Below the pieces are notes generated by a model that was not told where the DNA came from, did no database searches, and was given only the letters and a program-made list of their open reading frames with translations. The position numbers were made by a program, and so were the translations under genes. 64,000 bases of DNA from [Muricauda] lutisoli (nom. illeg.) (GTDB taxonomy: Bacteria > Bacteroidota > Bacteroidia > Flavobacteriales > Flavobacteriaceae): assembly GCF_017313105.1 (NCBI RefSeq), contig NZ_JAFLND010000004.1, forward strand, positions 1 to 64,000, given 5' to 3'. Below, piece by piece: positions 24,445 through 34,981 of this stretch. Numbering within the stretch: the stretch's first letter is position 1; each line of letters starts with the position of its first letter.

Positions 24445-25104
24445 TTAGAACAAATCTTTGAAATGTGCCTTTACTTCAAAAAGCGTGGCTTCCTTCATGG
24501 TATCGAACCTAATATCTGCATGGCCTACCCGTTCTTCTGGACCAATGCCCACACTGTGGAATTTTCCAGCTTTGGCGGCATCAATTCCCTTTTCGGCATC
24601 TTCAAAAACAATACAGTTTTCAGGGGGTAATCCCATTTTTTCGGCAGCATACAGAAAAATATCGGGAGCTGGCTTGCTCCTGGAAACGCTGTTGCCATCT
24701 CCAACAACATCAAAAAAATGTATGGCGTTGAGTTGTTTCAATACCTTGTTGGCATTTTTACTGGCACTCCCCAGGGCAACACTAAACCCTTCTGACCGTA
24801 AATGAGTTAGAAGCTCTCTGGCCCCGGGCAAATAATCTTCTGGTGTCATGTCGTCCAAGCTTTCCACATAAATGTCGTTCTTCTTGGTGGCCAGATCAAT
24901 CACGGTATCTTCATCCAGGGATACACCATTGTGGTCCATGATCACTTTAATGGAGTCCATTCTGGAAATTCCCCTGAGCTTTTCATTGAGTTCACGATCA
25001 AACTGCCAGCCCATATCGTCCGACAGTTTTTTCCATGCAGCATAGTGAAGTTCCGCTGTATCGGTAATGACCCCGTCCAAATCAAAAATGAAACCCTTGA
25101 TCAT
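24445..25104 (-). CDS. pgmB: Beta-phosphoglucomutase
   Basis: 219 residues, HAD superfamily with the cap of the beta-phosphoglucomutase group. FDLDGVITDTAELHYAAWK contains the nucleophile Asp8 and acid/base Asp10; EKLRGISRMDSIKVIM is the cap substrate loop; LGSASKNANKVL holds the Ser/Lys phosphate contacts; and IVFEDAEKGIDAAKAG is the metal-binding motif. Converts beta-glucose-1-phosphate to glucose-6-phosphate after maltose or trehalose phosphorolysis. In many flavobacteria it sits with maltose transporters and glycosidases, but here none are adjacent, so it appears to be a single gene. Confidence 0.88.
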   Translation of the reverse strand: MIKGFIFDLDGVITDTAELHYAAWKKLSDDMGWQFDRELNEKLRGISRMDSIKVIMDHNGVSLDEDTVIDLATKKNDIYVESLDDMTPEDYLPGARELLTHLRSEGFSVALGSASKNANKVLKQLNAIHFFDVVGDGNSVSRSKPAPDIFLYAAEKMGLPPENCIVFEDAEKGIDAAKAGKFHSVGIGPEERVGHADIRFDTMKEATLFEVKAHFKDLF

Positions 25105-25274
25105 GGTTGTAGTTGTTTAGAGGGCAAAGAAAAAAGGAAAATAGTTAAGAAAAAAACTATTTAAGGGTTAGATTTTTAAAAGGAAAATGTAATATCGATT
25201 AAGATTGATTCACTTGTTAATAACCCGTTGGAATTACTTCATGGAAAAACTTGTCATAAATATCCTTTAAAAGA

Positions 25275-25307
25275 TATTTTTGCAACTAAAGCAAATTGCT
25301 ATTTTTG
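25275..25307 (+). promoter_or_regulatory. Two TATTTTTG boxes before guaA
   Basis: Identical TATTTTTG boxes at 25275-25282 and 25300-25307. The first has CTTG 21 bp upstream (25250-25253), a fair -33 element, and would give a leader of about 24 nt. The second ends 3 nt before the ATG and would give a leaderless mRNA. The upstream gap (25105-25274) also has an 8-bp inverted repeat AAATAGTT/AACTATTT (25139-25162) of unknown meaning. Confidence 0.5.
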
Positions 25308-25310
25308 CCC

Positions 25311-26843
25311 ATGCATAACAACGTACTCATCCTAGACTTTGGTTCCCAGTACACACAACTGATCGCAAGACGCGTGAGGGAACTCAACATTTACTCAGAA
25401 ATCAAGCCATATAATAAATTGCCCGAGGATTTATCGGATTACAAGGCGGTTATCCTTTCCGGTTCGCCTTCTTCGGTGCGATCGGAGCAGGCCCCTCATC
25501 CGGATTTATCGGAGATAAAGGGCAAGAAACCTTTGTTGGGTATCTGCTACGGGGCGCAATACTTGTCGCATTTTCATGGAGGCAACGTGGCACCATCGGC
25601 AACTCGTGAATATGGTAGGGCCAATTTGTCCTACGTTAAGCCAAATGAGGATTTCCTAAGCGGAATCGGGGAAGGCAGCCAAGTTTGGATGAGCCATAGT
25701 GATACGATCAAGGAGCTTCCCGAGGGAGCCGTTTGTTTGGCCAGCACACACGATGTGGAAAATGCCGCTTACAAAATCGAGGGCGAAACAACCTACGGGA
25801 TTCAATTTCACCCGGAAGTATACCACACCACGGATGGCAAAAAGCTTTTGGAAAACTTTTTGGTAAATATTGCAGGATTGAAACAGGATTGGACGCCTGA
25901 TGCTTTTGTGGAAACCACTGTTGAGGAATTACGGAAAGAGATTGGTGACGAGAAGGTTATTTTGGGACTGTCCGGTGGAGTGGATTCCAGTGTTGCCGCC
26001 ATGTTGTTGCACAAAGCAATCGGAGATCACCTGTACTGCATCTTCGTAAACAATGGACTTTTGCGTAAAAATGAGTTCGAAAGTGTTTTAGATCAGTACA
26101 AGCATATGGGGCTTAATGTGAAGGGCGTTGATGCTTCGGCACGTTTTTTGGATGCCTTGAAGGGAGAGTCCGACCCCGAAGGAAAAAGAAAGATTATCGG
26201 AAGGGTCTTCATTGAGGTTTTTGATGATGAGTCGCACAAAGTGGAAAACGCAAAATGGTTGGCCCAGGGCACCATTTATCCGGATAGGATCGAATCCGTT
26301 TCAGCCAGTGGAGGACCATCTGCAGTGATAAAAAGTCACCATAATGTAGGCGGTTTACCCGATTATATGAAGTTGAAAGTAGTGGAGCCTTTGAAAATGT
26401 TGTTCAAAGATGAGGTGCGAAGAGTAGGGGCCAGCATGGACATGCCAGCTGAGATTTTGGGAAGACATCCATTCCCTGGACCTGGTCTTGGAATTCGTAT
26501 CTTGGGCGATATTACGGCAGAAAAAGTGGCAATTTTACAGGAAGTGGATGCCATTTTTGTTGATGGATTAAAAAAATGGGGGCTTTATGACAAGGTTTGG
26601 CAGGCCGGAGCCATGCTTTTGCCCGTAGATAGTGTAGGAGTTATGGGAGATGAGCGTACCTACGAAAAATGTGTGGCGCTGAGAGCGGTTGAAAGTACCG
26701 ATGGTATGACGGCCGATTGGGTGAATTTACCCTACGAATTCCTACAAAAGACCTCTAATGATATAATAAACAAGGTTAAAGGCGTTAATAGAGTGGTGTA
26801 TGACATTAGCTCAAAACCACCGGCAACTATAGAATGGGAATGA
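25311..26843 (+). CDS. guaA: GMP synthase (glutamine-hydrolysing)
   Basis: 510 residues from ATG 25311 (an in-frame ATG 15 bp upstream lies within the promoter boxes). The N-terminal glutamine amidotransferase has [11 protein letters not shown] (Cys79) and [10 protein letters not shown] (His166, Glu168). The synthetase domain has the PP-loop LSGGVDSS (219-226), and the C-terminal dimerisation domain ends KPPATIEWE, the invariant GuaA tail. Converts XMP to GMP. First gene of an overlapping operon: its stop shares ATGA with the start of the LysM gene. Confidence 0.96.
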   Translation: MHNNVLILDFGSQYTQLIARRVRELNIYSEIKPYNKLPEDLSDYKAVILSGSPSSVRSEQAPHPDLSEIKGKKPLLGICYGAQYLSHFHGGNVAPSATREYGRANLSYVKPNEDFLSGIGEGSQVWMSHSDTIKELPEGAVCLASTHDVENAAYKIEGETTYGIQFHPEVYHTTDGKKLLENFLVNIAGLKQDWTPDAFVETTVEELRKEIGDEKVILGLSGGVDSSVAAMLLHKAIGDHLYCIFVNNGLLRKNEFESVLDQYKHMGLNVKGVDASARFLDALKGESDPEGKRKIIGRVFIEVFDDESHKVENAKWLAQGTIYPDRIESVSASGGPSAVIKSHHNVGGLPDYMKLKVVEPLKMLFKDEVRRVGASMDMPAEILGRHPFPGPGLGIRILGDITAEKVAILQEVDAIFVDGLKKWGLYDKVWQAGAMLLPVDSVGVMGDERTYEKCVALRAVESTDGMTADWVNLPYEFLQKTSNDIINKVKGVNRVVYDISSKPPATIEWE

Positions 26844-29020
26844 AAAAATATATTTTACAACTGGTTTTTACCATTGTCCTTTTGTTGGCGATGGCACCGG
26901 TTTCCGCACAAAATTATGCAACGCACGCTGTAAAGGAAGGAGAAACCCTGAAGAGTATTTCGCAGAAATACAGGGTAACGCCCTACAGTATATTACAGGC
27001 CAACAAGGAAATCAAGAGTGCCTCTGATGTAAAGGAGAACACCATCCTCATTATTCCTTTGAATGGGAAACCTATAAAGGATAAAGAAGACACCAAAAAA
27101 GAAGAGCAGGAGGAAGAAGAGGTGAAACCAATCCGTTTTATGCGTCATAGGGTAAAAAGGAGGGAAACTATCTTTGGTCTTACACAGAAATACAACATTT
27201 CCGAAGATCAACTGAAAAGGTACAATACCAGATTATATTCTGAACCACTCGAGCGTAGAATGGTGCTTCAAATTCCCGTTTTCCCCGAAGTTGACCCCGA
27301 TGAGGAAAAAGAGCTGGACTTTGAAGTCTACACCGTGCAACCTAAAGAGACCCGTTGGAGCATTGCCCATAAGTATGGTATAAGTGTGGACAGTCTTTTG
27401 GTGTTGAATCCAGAATTGGACAAGAACAACAATTACTTGGCAGCAGGAGAGGAGTTGAAATTGCCAAGACCAAAAGGGGATAGTCTAAAAGAGCAGAAAA
27501 CAGAAATATTCACCTCCTACACAGTGCCACCAAAAATGACCCTTTACAGTTTGGGAAGGGAGTATGGCATCCCAACGGACTCGATTGTTCGATTGAATCC
27601 TGAGATCGTAAAGGAAGGAGGACTTAAAGAAGGTATGGTGGTAAGACTTCCCAAAAAGAAAGATGATGAAGGGGAGGTAAACACGGAAAACTTTATTTTT
27701 TATGAGGTTAAGCCAAAACAAAATATTTTTAGAATTACCCAAAACCTTAAAATTACAAGGGACGAACTGTTCCGTTTAAACCCCGCTTTAGAAAACGGGT
27801 TAAAAGCCGGAATGGTACTAAAATTACCCAAAGAAAAGGCGGCAGACCTAGAGGTCAAGAATGCCTTGGTACTGGATAAAATCAACTTGGTGGACAGCAT
27901 AAACGTGGAGAATAGGCCAAAATTGGTATTTATGTTGCCCTTTAGATTGGACAAGGTCAATGTAGCCGACGCCGAAAAAGCCGAAGAGCTGATCAAAAAC
28001 AGAAGGGATTTGGCTTTGAGCCTTGGTTTTTATACCGGTGCCATGGTAGCATTGGACTCTATAAAAAAAATGGGGGTTTCGGTAGATGTAAAAACCTATG
28101 ATACCCAATTGGACCAGACCAAAGTAAAGGAAATTCTCTTCAGGGAAAACCTAAATGGCGTTAGTGCCATTATCGGCCCATTGGCTTCGGGACCTTTGGA
28201 CGAGGTGGCTGTTCAGGCTTCTGCAAAAGATATTCCTGTAATCGCTCCGATTTCCTCGGACAGTAAATTGAGTCACAGTAATGTGTTTTTCTCTGTTCCA
28301 AGGGATGTGGTACTCCGCGAGAAGATGTTGTCCTACATGGAAAAAATCCACAAGGATGAAAATATTATCATTATTGCAGATTCCACTCACCAAGTGGCAC
28401 ACGACTCCATCTTGAGCAAATTCCCGGCAGCCCAAATTGCCAAGGTGATCGATAATAAATCACTTCACCTCGACGAGTTTTTGGTTCAACTTTCTGAAGA
28501 AAAAGAGAACTGGGTATTTTTGGAAACCGACCAACCCAATATGGTGGCCAGTGTTACTTCTATCCTGAACTCAGCAAACACAGCGGCAATTAGTGATGAA
28601 GAAACGGTGGAAATCAATGTGCGCATGTTTACCACAAGTTTTAATGCGGCTTTTGAGGATGACGCGGTCTCCAAGACCCATCTTTCCAACCTTAAGTTTA
28701 CCTATCCATCATTTTATAGAGAATCCGTAAATGATTCTTTCACTAAGGCGTATAGCCGAAAATATAATGGGGTGCTTCCCGATAGGTACGCCGTAAGAGG
28801 ATTTGATGTAACCATGGATGTATTGCTAAAGCTGGCATACAAGGACAATCTATTCGAAACGTCCAAATATATTGGTCTGACCGAATATGCGGGAAATGGA
28901 TTTGACTACTTTAATGATTGGACCTCTGGTTATTTCAATAGAGCGTGCTTTATCATGGAGTATGATAATCTTGAAATTAAAGAAGTAGAGCCAAAAGATG
29001 ACATCAAAAGTAACCTATAA
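26840..29020 (+). CDS. Five-LysM protein fused to a type 1 periplasmic-binding domain
   Basis: 726 residues from ATG 26840 (ATGA overlap with guaA; ATG 26834 is an alternative). A signal peptide ([21 protein letters not shown]) is followed by five LysM modules between about 25 and 335, each of the form 'Y.V....T...I...Y.I....L...N..L' and ending in I/LP. The last ~350 residues form a PBP1-like fold ([46 protein letters not shown]). LysM binds peptidoglycan, so this is a wall-attached periplasmic binding protein. No permease gene is near, so a sensing or wall-related role is more likely than transport. Confidence 0.87.
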   Translation: MKKYILQLVFTIVLLLAMAPVSAQNYATHAVKEGETLKSISQKYRVTPYSILQANKEIKSASDVKENTILIIPLNGKPIKDKEDTKKEEQEEEEVKPIRFMRHRVKRRETIFGLTQKYNISEDQLKRYNTRLYSEPLERRMVLQIPVFPEVDPDEEKELDFEVYTVQPKETRWSIAHKYGISVDSLLVLNPELDKNNNYLAAGEELKLPRPKGDSLKEQKTEIFTSYTVPPKMTLYSLGREYGIPTDSIVRLNPEIVKEGGLKEGMVVRLPKKKDDEGEVNTENFIFYEVKPKQNIFRITQNLKITRDELFRLNPALENGLKAGMVLKLPKEKAADLEVKNALVLDKINLVDSINVENRPKLVFMLPFRLDKVNVADAEKAEELIKNRRDLALSLGFYTGAMVALDSIKKMGVSVDVKTYDTQLDQTKVKEILFRENLNGVSAIIGPLASGPLDEVAVQASAKDIPVIAPISSDSKLSHSNVFFSVPRDVVLREKMLSYMEKIHKDENIIIIADSTHQVAHDSILSKFPAAQIAKVIDNKSLHLDEFLVQLSEEKENWVFLETDQPNMVASVTSILNSANTAAISDEETVEINVRMFTTSFNAAFEDDAVSKTHLSNLKFTYPSFYRESVNDSFTKAYSRKYNGVLPDRYAVRGFDVTMDVLLKLAYKDNLFETSKYIGLTEYAGNGFDYFNDWTSGYFNRACFIMEYDNLEIKEVEPKDDIKSNL

Positions 29021-29402
29021 CGGAAACCTTCGTACCACTTGCGTTCACATACGCTCTGGGAACGAATACATTACCGATGCCCCAATTGATAACAATGGTA
29101 AAGGCGAGGCTTTTTCACCAACCGATACCGTGGCAACCGGATTGGCCAATTGCATGATGACCATGATGGGCATAAAAGCACGCGACTTGGAGGTGGATTT
29201 AATAGGTTCCACAGCCGAAGTAACCAAGCACATGGCGGCAAACCCAAGAAGAATTTCCAAGATCGAGGTGAAAATGGAGCTGCCTGCATCGGTTTCTGAA
29301 AAACACCGGAAGATTTTGGTGCATACCGCCCAAACCTGTCCCGTACACTACAGTTTACATCCCGATATTGAAAGAGTAATTGAATTTAATTGGGTAAAAT
29401 AA
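28998..29402 (+). CDS. OsmC/Ohr family peroxiredoxin-like protein
   Basis: 134 residues, full length for OsmC. The paired redox cysteines are visible: Cys52 in LANCMMTMMGIKARD and Cys114 in HTAQTCPVHYSLH. Family members reduce organic hydroperoxides with dithiol or low-molecular-weight thiol donors, which fits with the presence of bshC in this genome. Cytoplasmic. The ATG at 28998 overlaps the end of the LysM gene by 23 bp, and its end overlaps the DUF922 gene by 13 bp. Confidence 0.9.
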   Translation: MTSKVTYNGNLRTTCVHIRSGNEYITDAPIDNNGKGEAFSPTDTVATGLANCMMTMMGIKARDLEVDLIGSTAEVTKHMAANPRRISKIEVKMELPASVSEKHRKILVHTAQTCPVHYSLHPDIERVIEFNWVK

Positions 29403-29923
29403 TTGGCATAATAGGTATTCTTCTACTTGGTTTTTTAGGCTTTTCGCAAGAAATCGAGGAGGGAGTTTCATGGAACAAGGACATGCGGCTTACTTGGGCG
29501 GATTATAAGGGTAAGGTACCTCCTGCCGATGAGTCGGCAGCAACTACTGCCAGTGGTATCAGTTATTCCTATTCTGCAAACCTTTTGCACCATGAGGTAA
29601 AACTGGATTTTGAGGTAGGCGCCTATTTTTATCCCAATGAATCTTGGTACAAACCACAATTATGTGATGAAAACACCCTAGCGCACGAGCAGCTCCATTT
29701 TGATATCACGGAGCTTTTTGCCAGAAAAATGCGCGAAAAATTGAGACGTACTTCCTTTTCCGATGATGTAAAGGCAGAGGTCCGTAAGATTTATCGGGAT
29801 ATTTTAAAGGAGTTGCAACAATATCAGGAGCAATACGACTGGGAAACCAACTTTTCCCGAAATAGGGAAAAACAACGGGAATGGAACCGTAAGATTGCCA
29901 ATGCATTAAACGGAGAAGGGTGA
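29390..29923 (+). CDS. DUF922 family, predicted exported zinc protease
   Basis: 177 residues with a signal peptide (IIGIIGILLLGFLGFSQ). The mature part opens with VSWNKDMRLTWADYKGKVP, the start typical of DUF922, and has HEQLH (His99, Glu100, His103) within ENTLAHEQLHFDITELFARK, an HExxH zinc-metalloprotease motif. It starts with TTG at 29390, since no ATG lies before the leader, and the start overlaps the osmC end. Last gene of the guaA operon. Substrate unknown. A highly charged helical C-terminus follows the active site. Confidence 0.75.
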   Translation: MGKIIGIIGILLLGFLGFSQEIEEGVSWNKDMRLTWADYKGKVPPADESAATTASGISYSYSANLLHHEVKLDFEVGAYFYPNESWYKPQLCDENTLAHEQLHFDITELFARKMREKLRRTSFSDDVKAEVRKIYRDILKELQQYQEQYDWETNFSRNREKQREWNRKIANALNGEG

Positions 29924-29953
29924 AATTGTATTTGATTTCTGCCTTTCGAATTG

Positions 29954-30685
29954 TCATTTAATTTCTTCATCAACCCTTTCTTTCATTCTTAACGCATTTT
30001 CAACAATATTTTTAGCCATACGTCGGGTTCTGTAAGCATAGGTAAGTTCGTGATCGATCAGTTGGCGAAACTTTTTAGTTTTCAATTCCTCCAAAAATTC
30101 ATTGGTATCATAATCGTTAACATAGCTTGGATTCTCATTGTCGAATGGTCGAATTGCATTAATGTAATTACCATACTCCGTATTATAACTTTTGGATAAT
30201 TCACCCTGTACTTTCATATCGGTATAGAACTCGGATAAATCTTTTCGTAAGCTATCATTGCTTATCAAACGCAAATTACCTGTGCTTACAAGTTCTTGGT
30301 ATGCCTCATCATCGACCAGATAAAAACCACTAAACGATGCCGCTCCTTTTGCTATGGTATTTATAAAATTTAAAGTATCTGCAATGGGGAAGGGTGCCTC
30401 TATATATTGTTTGGCAAAATTTAAGTTTTCAATTTTTTCGTCAAATCGGTCAACATAAATTCGCTGGGTATTAAAAGTTAAATTTTCCAGATCAGCTGAG
30501 ATGGATAAAAGATAATCTTGCTCTAGGTTGGCATTTTTTCGTTCCTCGTTCCAATTATTGATCTGTAGGGCAATAAGAATACCTATGACCACCAAGATGA
30601 TTTCACCTAATGCGTAAAGCAAATATTTGCTGAGTTTGTTTTCCGATAGTAATCGTTGCCTAATCTTTCTAAATATTTTGATCAT
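29954..30685 (-). CDS. DUF6090 family single-pass membrane protein
   Basis: 243 residues. The N-terminal 45 residues are characteristic: MIKIFRKIRQRLLSENK, then a helix LLYALGEIILVVIGILIALQI, then NNWNEERK, which I recall as the DUF6090 signature of Bacteroidota. The remainder is a charged, largely helical periplasmic or cytoplasmic domain. These proteins are often encoded in tandem; only one copy is present here. Function unknown. Convergent with the DUF922 gene, 30 bp away. Confidence 0.78.
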   Translation of the reverse strand: MIKIFRKIRQRLLSENKLSKYLLYALGEIILVVIGILIALQINNWNEERKNANLEQDYLLSISADLENLTFNTQRIYVDRFDEKIENLNFAKQYIEAPFPIADTLNFINTIAKGAASFSGFYLVDDEAYQELVSTGNLRLISNDSLRKDLSEFYTDMKVQGELSKSYNTEYGNYINAIRPFDNENPSYVNDYDTNEFLEELKTKKFRQLIDHELTYAYRTRRMAKNIVENALRMKERVDEEIK

Positions 30686-30787
30686 AGTATTGGAAGGTCA
30701 AAAATCAAGTTGGTTTAAAATGTTGGTCATTCCAAAATAAACACAATTGTTTGATTGATACTGGTCTCAAGGGACCGAGATTTGGCT

Positions 30788-31075
30788 CTAGTCTTTCAAT
30801 TGAAAGAGAATTTCCATCACTTCAATTTTGGGTGCTTCCACAATTTCATAGGCCATAGGGATGCCCTTAGCCAGTTCGGACTCCCTAAAGGCCTGTGCTG
30901 ACTCTTCGGAATCCCATACATATACACCCCCATATTCATTGGGCCCGTTCAATTTGACATAGTATTTCTGTAAAAGGCCTGGAATGGCCTTGAACTGTGG
31001 TTCTCTTTCTCGTGCCTTTTCCAGCAACGTAACTTCATCCAGATTACTTTTTAATCGTATTATTTGAAGTATCAT
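30788..31075 (-). CDS. Small dimeric alpha/beta-barrel protein, YdhR/ABM monooxygenase-like
   Basis: 95 residues, with the ferredoxin-like betaalphabeta pattern and the motif FKAIPGLLQKYYVKLNGPNEYGGVYVWDSEESAQAF, as in YdhR and antibiotic-biosynthesis-monooxygenase-type proteins. Family members act on aromatic or polyketide-like substrates or as heme-degrading enzymes, but no substrate can be read here. It follows the TIM-barrel gene by 10 bp and so is the third gene of that operon, which may mean a role with the same carbohydrate-derived substrate. Confidence 0.7.
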   Translation of the reverse strand: MILQIIRLKSNLDEVTLLEKAREREPQFKAIPGLLQKYYVKLNGPNEYGGVYVWDSEESAQAFRESELAKGIPMAYEIVEAPKIEVMEILFQLKD

Positions 31076-31085
31076 AAGGTTTTCA

Positions 31086-32042
31086 TTAAACGGATTTCAG
31101 GTAATCAATACTTTCTTTAAGGGCAACCCTTGGGTTTTCTACCACATCTTGCTCCACAAAAAAATGTTTTACGCCAGATTTTTGGGCTGCATCAACAATA
31201 GCAGGAATATCCATAGCTCCTTTTCCAACGGAGGTCATCAATGGAAAAAGTTCTATCCACTGGTCGGCCGTTCCACCATCTCCCTTAAAGGTTGTAATTT
31301 CCTTCATGTCCTTTAAATGCATTGCAATGTAACGGTCCTTATATTTTTGAAGGTATTCGGCAGGGTCCGCACCTCCGGCCGTGGTCCAGTAAATATCCAT
31401 TTCAAAAAATACAAGCTCAGGGTCTGTGTTGTCCAAAATAATGTTCAAAGGAATCTGTCCATCCATTTCATGCAAACCATAACCGTGATTATGATAAATA
31501 AATCTGAACCCTTCATTTTTGGCATTTTCTCCTATGGCATTTAAGGTATCCGCCATACGTTTATAGTCATCAAGGGAAGTTCGCAATTCCCCTGGTATGG
31601 CCGAAATCCCCATGCAATCCAATCCCAGCGTTCGAACTGCTTCGCCTACTTCCGGCATTTTTGTCTGTAGTGAGACCAGGTCAATGTGCCCCGAAGTAGC
31701 TTTTAAACCATTGTCTTGCAACAATCCTTGAAATTCTTTTGCCGAATGCCCATAAAAACCACTACCGGTAAAACCCAAACTTGGTGTTACGGCCTTCCAC
31801 CGCTCGTGTGCGGCAACGGAGCTGAATGGATAGGGACCATAAATCTCAATCTCTTTATATCCCATTTGGGACAACATGTTTAAAGTGCCGGGCAAATCAT
31901 TTTCCAACATTTTTGGGAGTGAGAACAGTTGAATTCCGATACTGTCCAGGCCTTTTTTTGAGGGTGAACAGGCTCCAAGGCCCAAAAGCATGGTTGCACT
32001 GGAAGCCAAAGCGGTGTTTTGGATAAACTCTCTTCGTTTCAT
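31086..32042 (-). CDS. Sugar phosphate isomerase/epimerase-like TIM barrel, Tat lipoprotein
   Basis: 318 residues. MKRREFIQNTALASSATMLLGLGAC is a twin-arginine signal that ends in a lipobox (Cys25), so the protein is probably folded before export and then lipidated. The rest is a xylose-isomerase-like TIM barrel, with GIQLFSLPKML, KEIEIYGPYPF, FIYHNHGYGLHE, LVFFEMDIYWTTAGGADP and YIAMHLKDM, which contribute the Glu, Asp and His metal ligands. Probable keto-aldo isomerase or 3-keto-glycoside-type enzyme in the periplasm. Middle gene of a three-gene operon. Confidence 0.8.
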   Translation of the reverse strand: MKRREFIQNTALASSATMLLGLGACSPSKKGLDSIGIQLFSLPKMLENDLPGTLNMLSQMGYKEIEIYGPYPFSSVAAHERWKAVTPSLGFTGSGFYGHSAKEFQGLLQDNGLKATSGHIDLVSLQTKMPEVGEAVRTLGLDCMGISAIPGELRTSLDDYKRMADTLNAIGENAKNEGFRFIYHNHGYGLHEMDGQIPLNIILDNTDPELVFFEMDIYWTTAGGADPAEYLQKYKDRYIAMHLKDMKEITTFKGDGGTADQWIELFPLMTSVGKGAMDIPAIVDAAQKSGVKHFFVEQDVVENPRVALKESIDYLKSV

Positions 32043-32078
32043 GTCTGTTTAGTTTGGTTATTTTATTGGGAGTATGGA

Positions 32079-32945
32079 TTAAATATCACATCTCATAAAT
32101 CCATCTTTCAATGCTTCGATTTTATCGTCCCAGGTAGCGATAAACTCTTGCGCCACATATCCTTTAAACCCGGTGTCGTGTATAGCTTTTATTATGGCAG
32201 GATAGTACAATTCCTGTGTTTCATCAATTTCGTGCCTTCCTGGCACACCTGCTGTATGGTAGTGTCCAAAATAAGGGTGGTAATTCTGTATGCTTCGGAT
32301 GATGTCCCCTTCTTGGATTTGCATGTGGTAGATATCGAACAGCAACTTAAAATTGTCGCTTCCCAAGTGTTTGCAAAGCTCTACGCCCCAAAGGGAATTG
32401 TCGCACATATAATCTGGATGGTTTACTTGGTTGAAGAGTTCCATTTGAATGACAACGCCATGCTCTTCTGCCAAGGGTATGATCTGTGAAAGACCGTCCA
32501 CACAATTTTGAAGGCCAACGTAATCGTTCATGCCATCTCTGTTGCCACTAAAGCAGATCAGGTTGGTATATCCAGCCTCGGCAACCTTGGGAATCATTTC
32601 GGTATAGTTTTTAATGAGTTGCTCATGATATTTTGGATTGTTCCATCCTTCGGTAAGGCTGATCTCGGCACCATTGCACATGGAGCAATGAATATCGTAT
32701 TTCTTTAAAGTGGGCCAATCCTTTGGTCCGACCAAATCAATCGCCTTAACACCTAATTCGTTAAGGGTCTTTAAAAAATCTTCCAGGGGGATATCATTAA
32801 AACACCATTCGCACACGCTATGATTGATATTGTGCTTTAGATTAAATTCTTTGGATTGTCCATAGTTGTTTGAGGCCATGGCAGAAGCCGAAGCCAGTCC
32901 TGCAGACCCTACGGCAGCAGTGGTTATAAAATTTCTACGTTTCAT
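32079..32945 (-). CDS. Hydroxypyruvate-isomerase-like TIM barrel, Tat-exported
   Basis: 288 residues. MKRRNFITTAAVGSAGLASASAMA is a twin-arginine signal with an AxA-type cleavage site. The barrel has the hydroxypyruvate-isomerase family features SVCEWCFNDIPLEDFL, AIDLVGPKDWP, CFSGNRDGM, VVIQMELFNQVNHPDYM, KLLFDIYHMQIQEGD, FGHYHTAGVPGRHEID and GYVAQEFI. Metal ligands are thus likely Glu, Asp, His and Glu. The usual enzyme (Hyi) is cytoplasmic, so an exported paralogue acting on sugar derivatives is more plausible than hydroxypyruvate. First gene of the operon, 36 bp before the next. Confidence 0.8.
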   Translation of the reverse strand: MKRRNFITTAAVGSAGLASASAMASNNYGQSKEFNLKHNINHSVCEWCFNDIPLEDFLKTLNELGVKAIDLVGPKDWPTLKKYDIHCSMCNGAEISLTEGWNNPKYHEQLIKNYTEMIPKVAEAGYTNLICFSGNRDGMNDYVGLQNCVDGLSQIIPLAEEHGVVIQMELFNQVNHPDYMCDNSLWGVELCKHLGSDNFKLLFDIYHMQIQEGDIIRSIQNYHPYFGHYHTAGVPGRHEIDETQELYYPAIIKAIHDTGFKGYVAQEFIATWDDKIEALKDGFMRCDI

Positions 32946-32988
32946 TTTGAGGATTTGTTAATGGAAAGATAGTATTTTAGACCTACAT

Positions 32989-34939
<1,951 letters not shown>

Positions 34940-34981
34940 CCACTTGAAATACCAATAAAATATTTCTACTAAATAATATTC

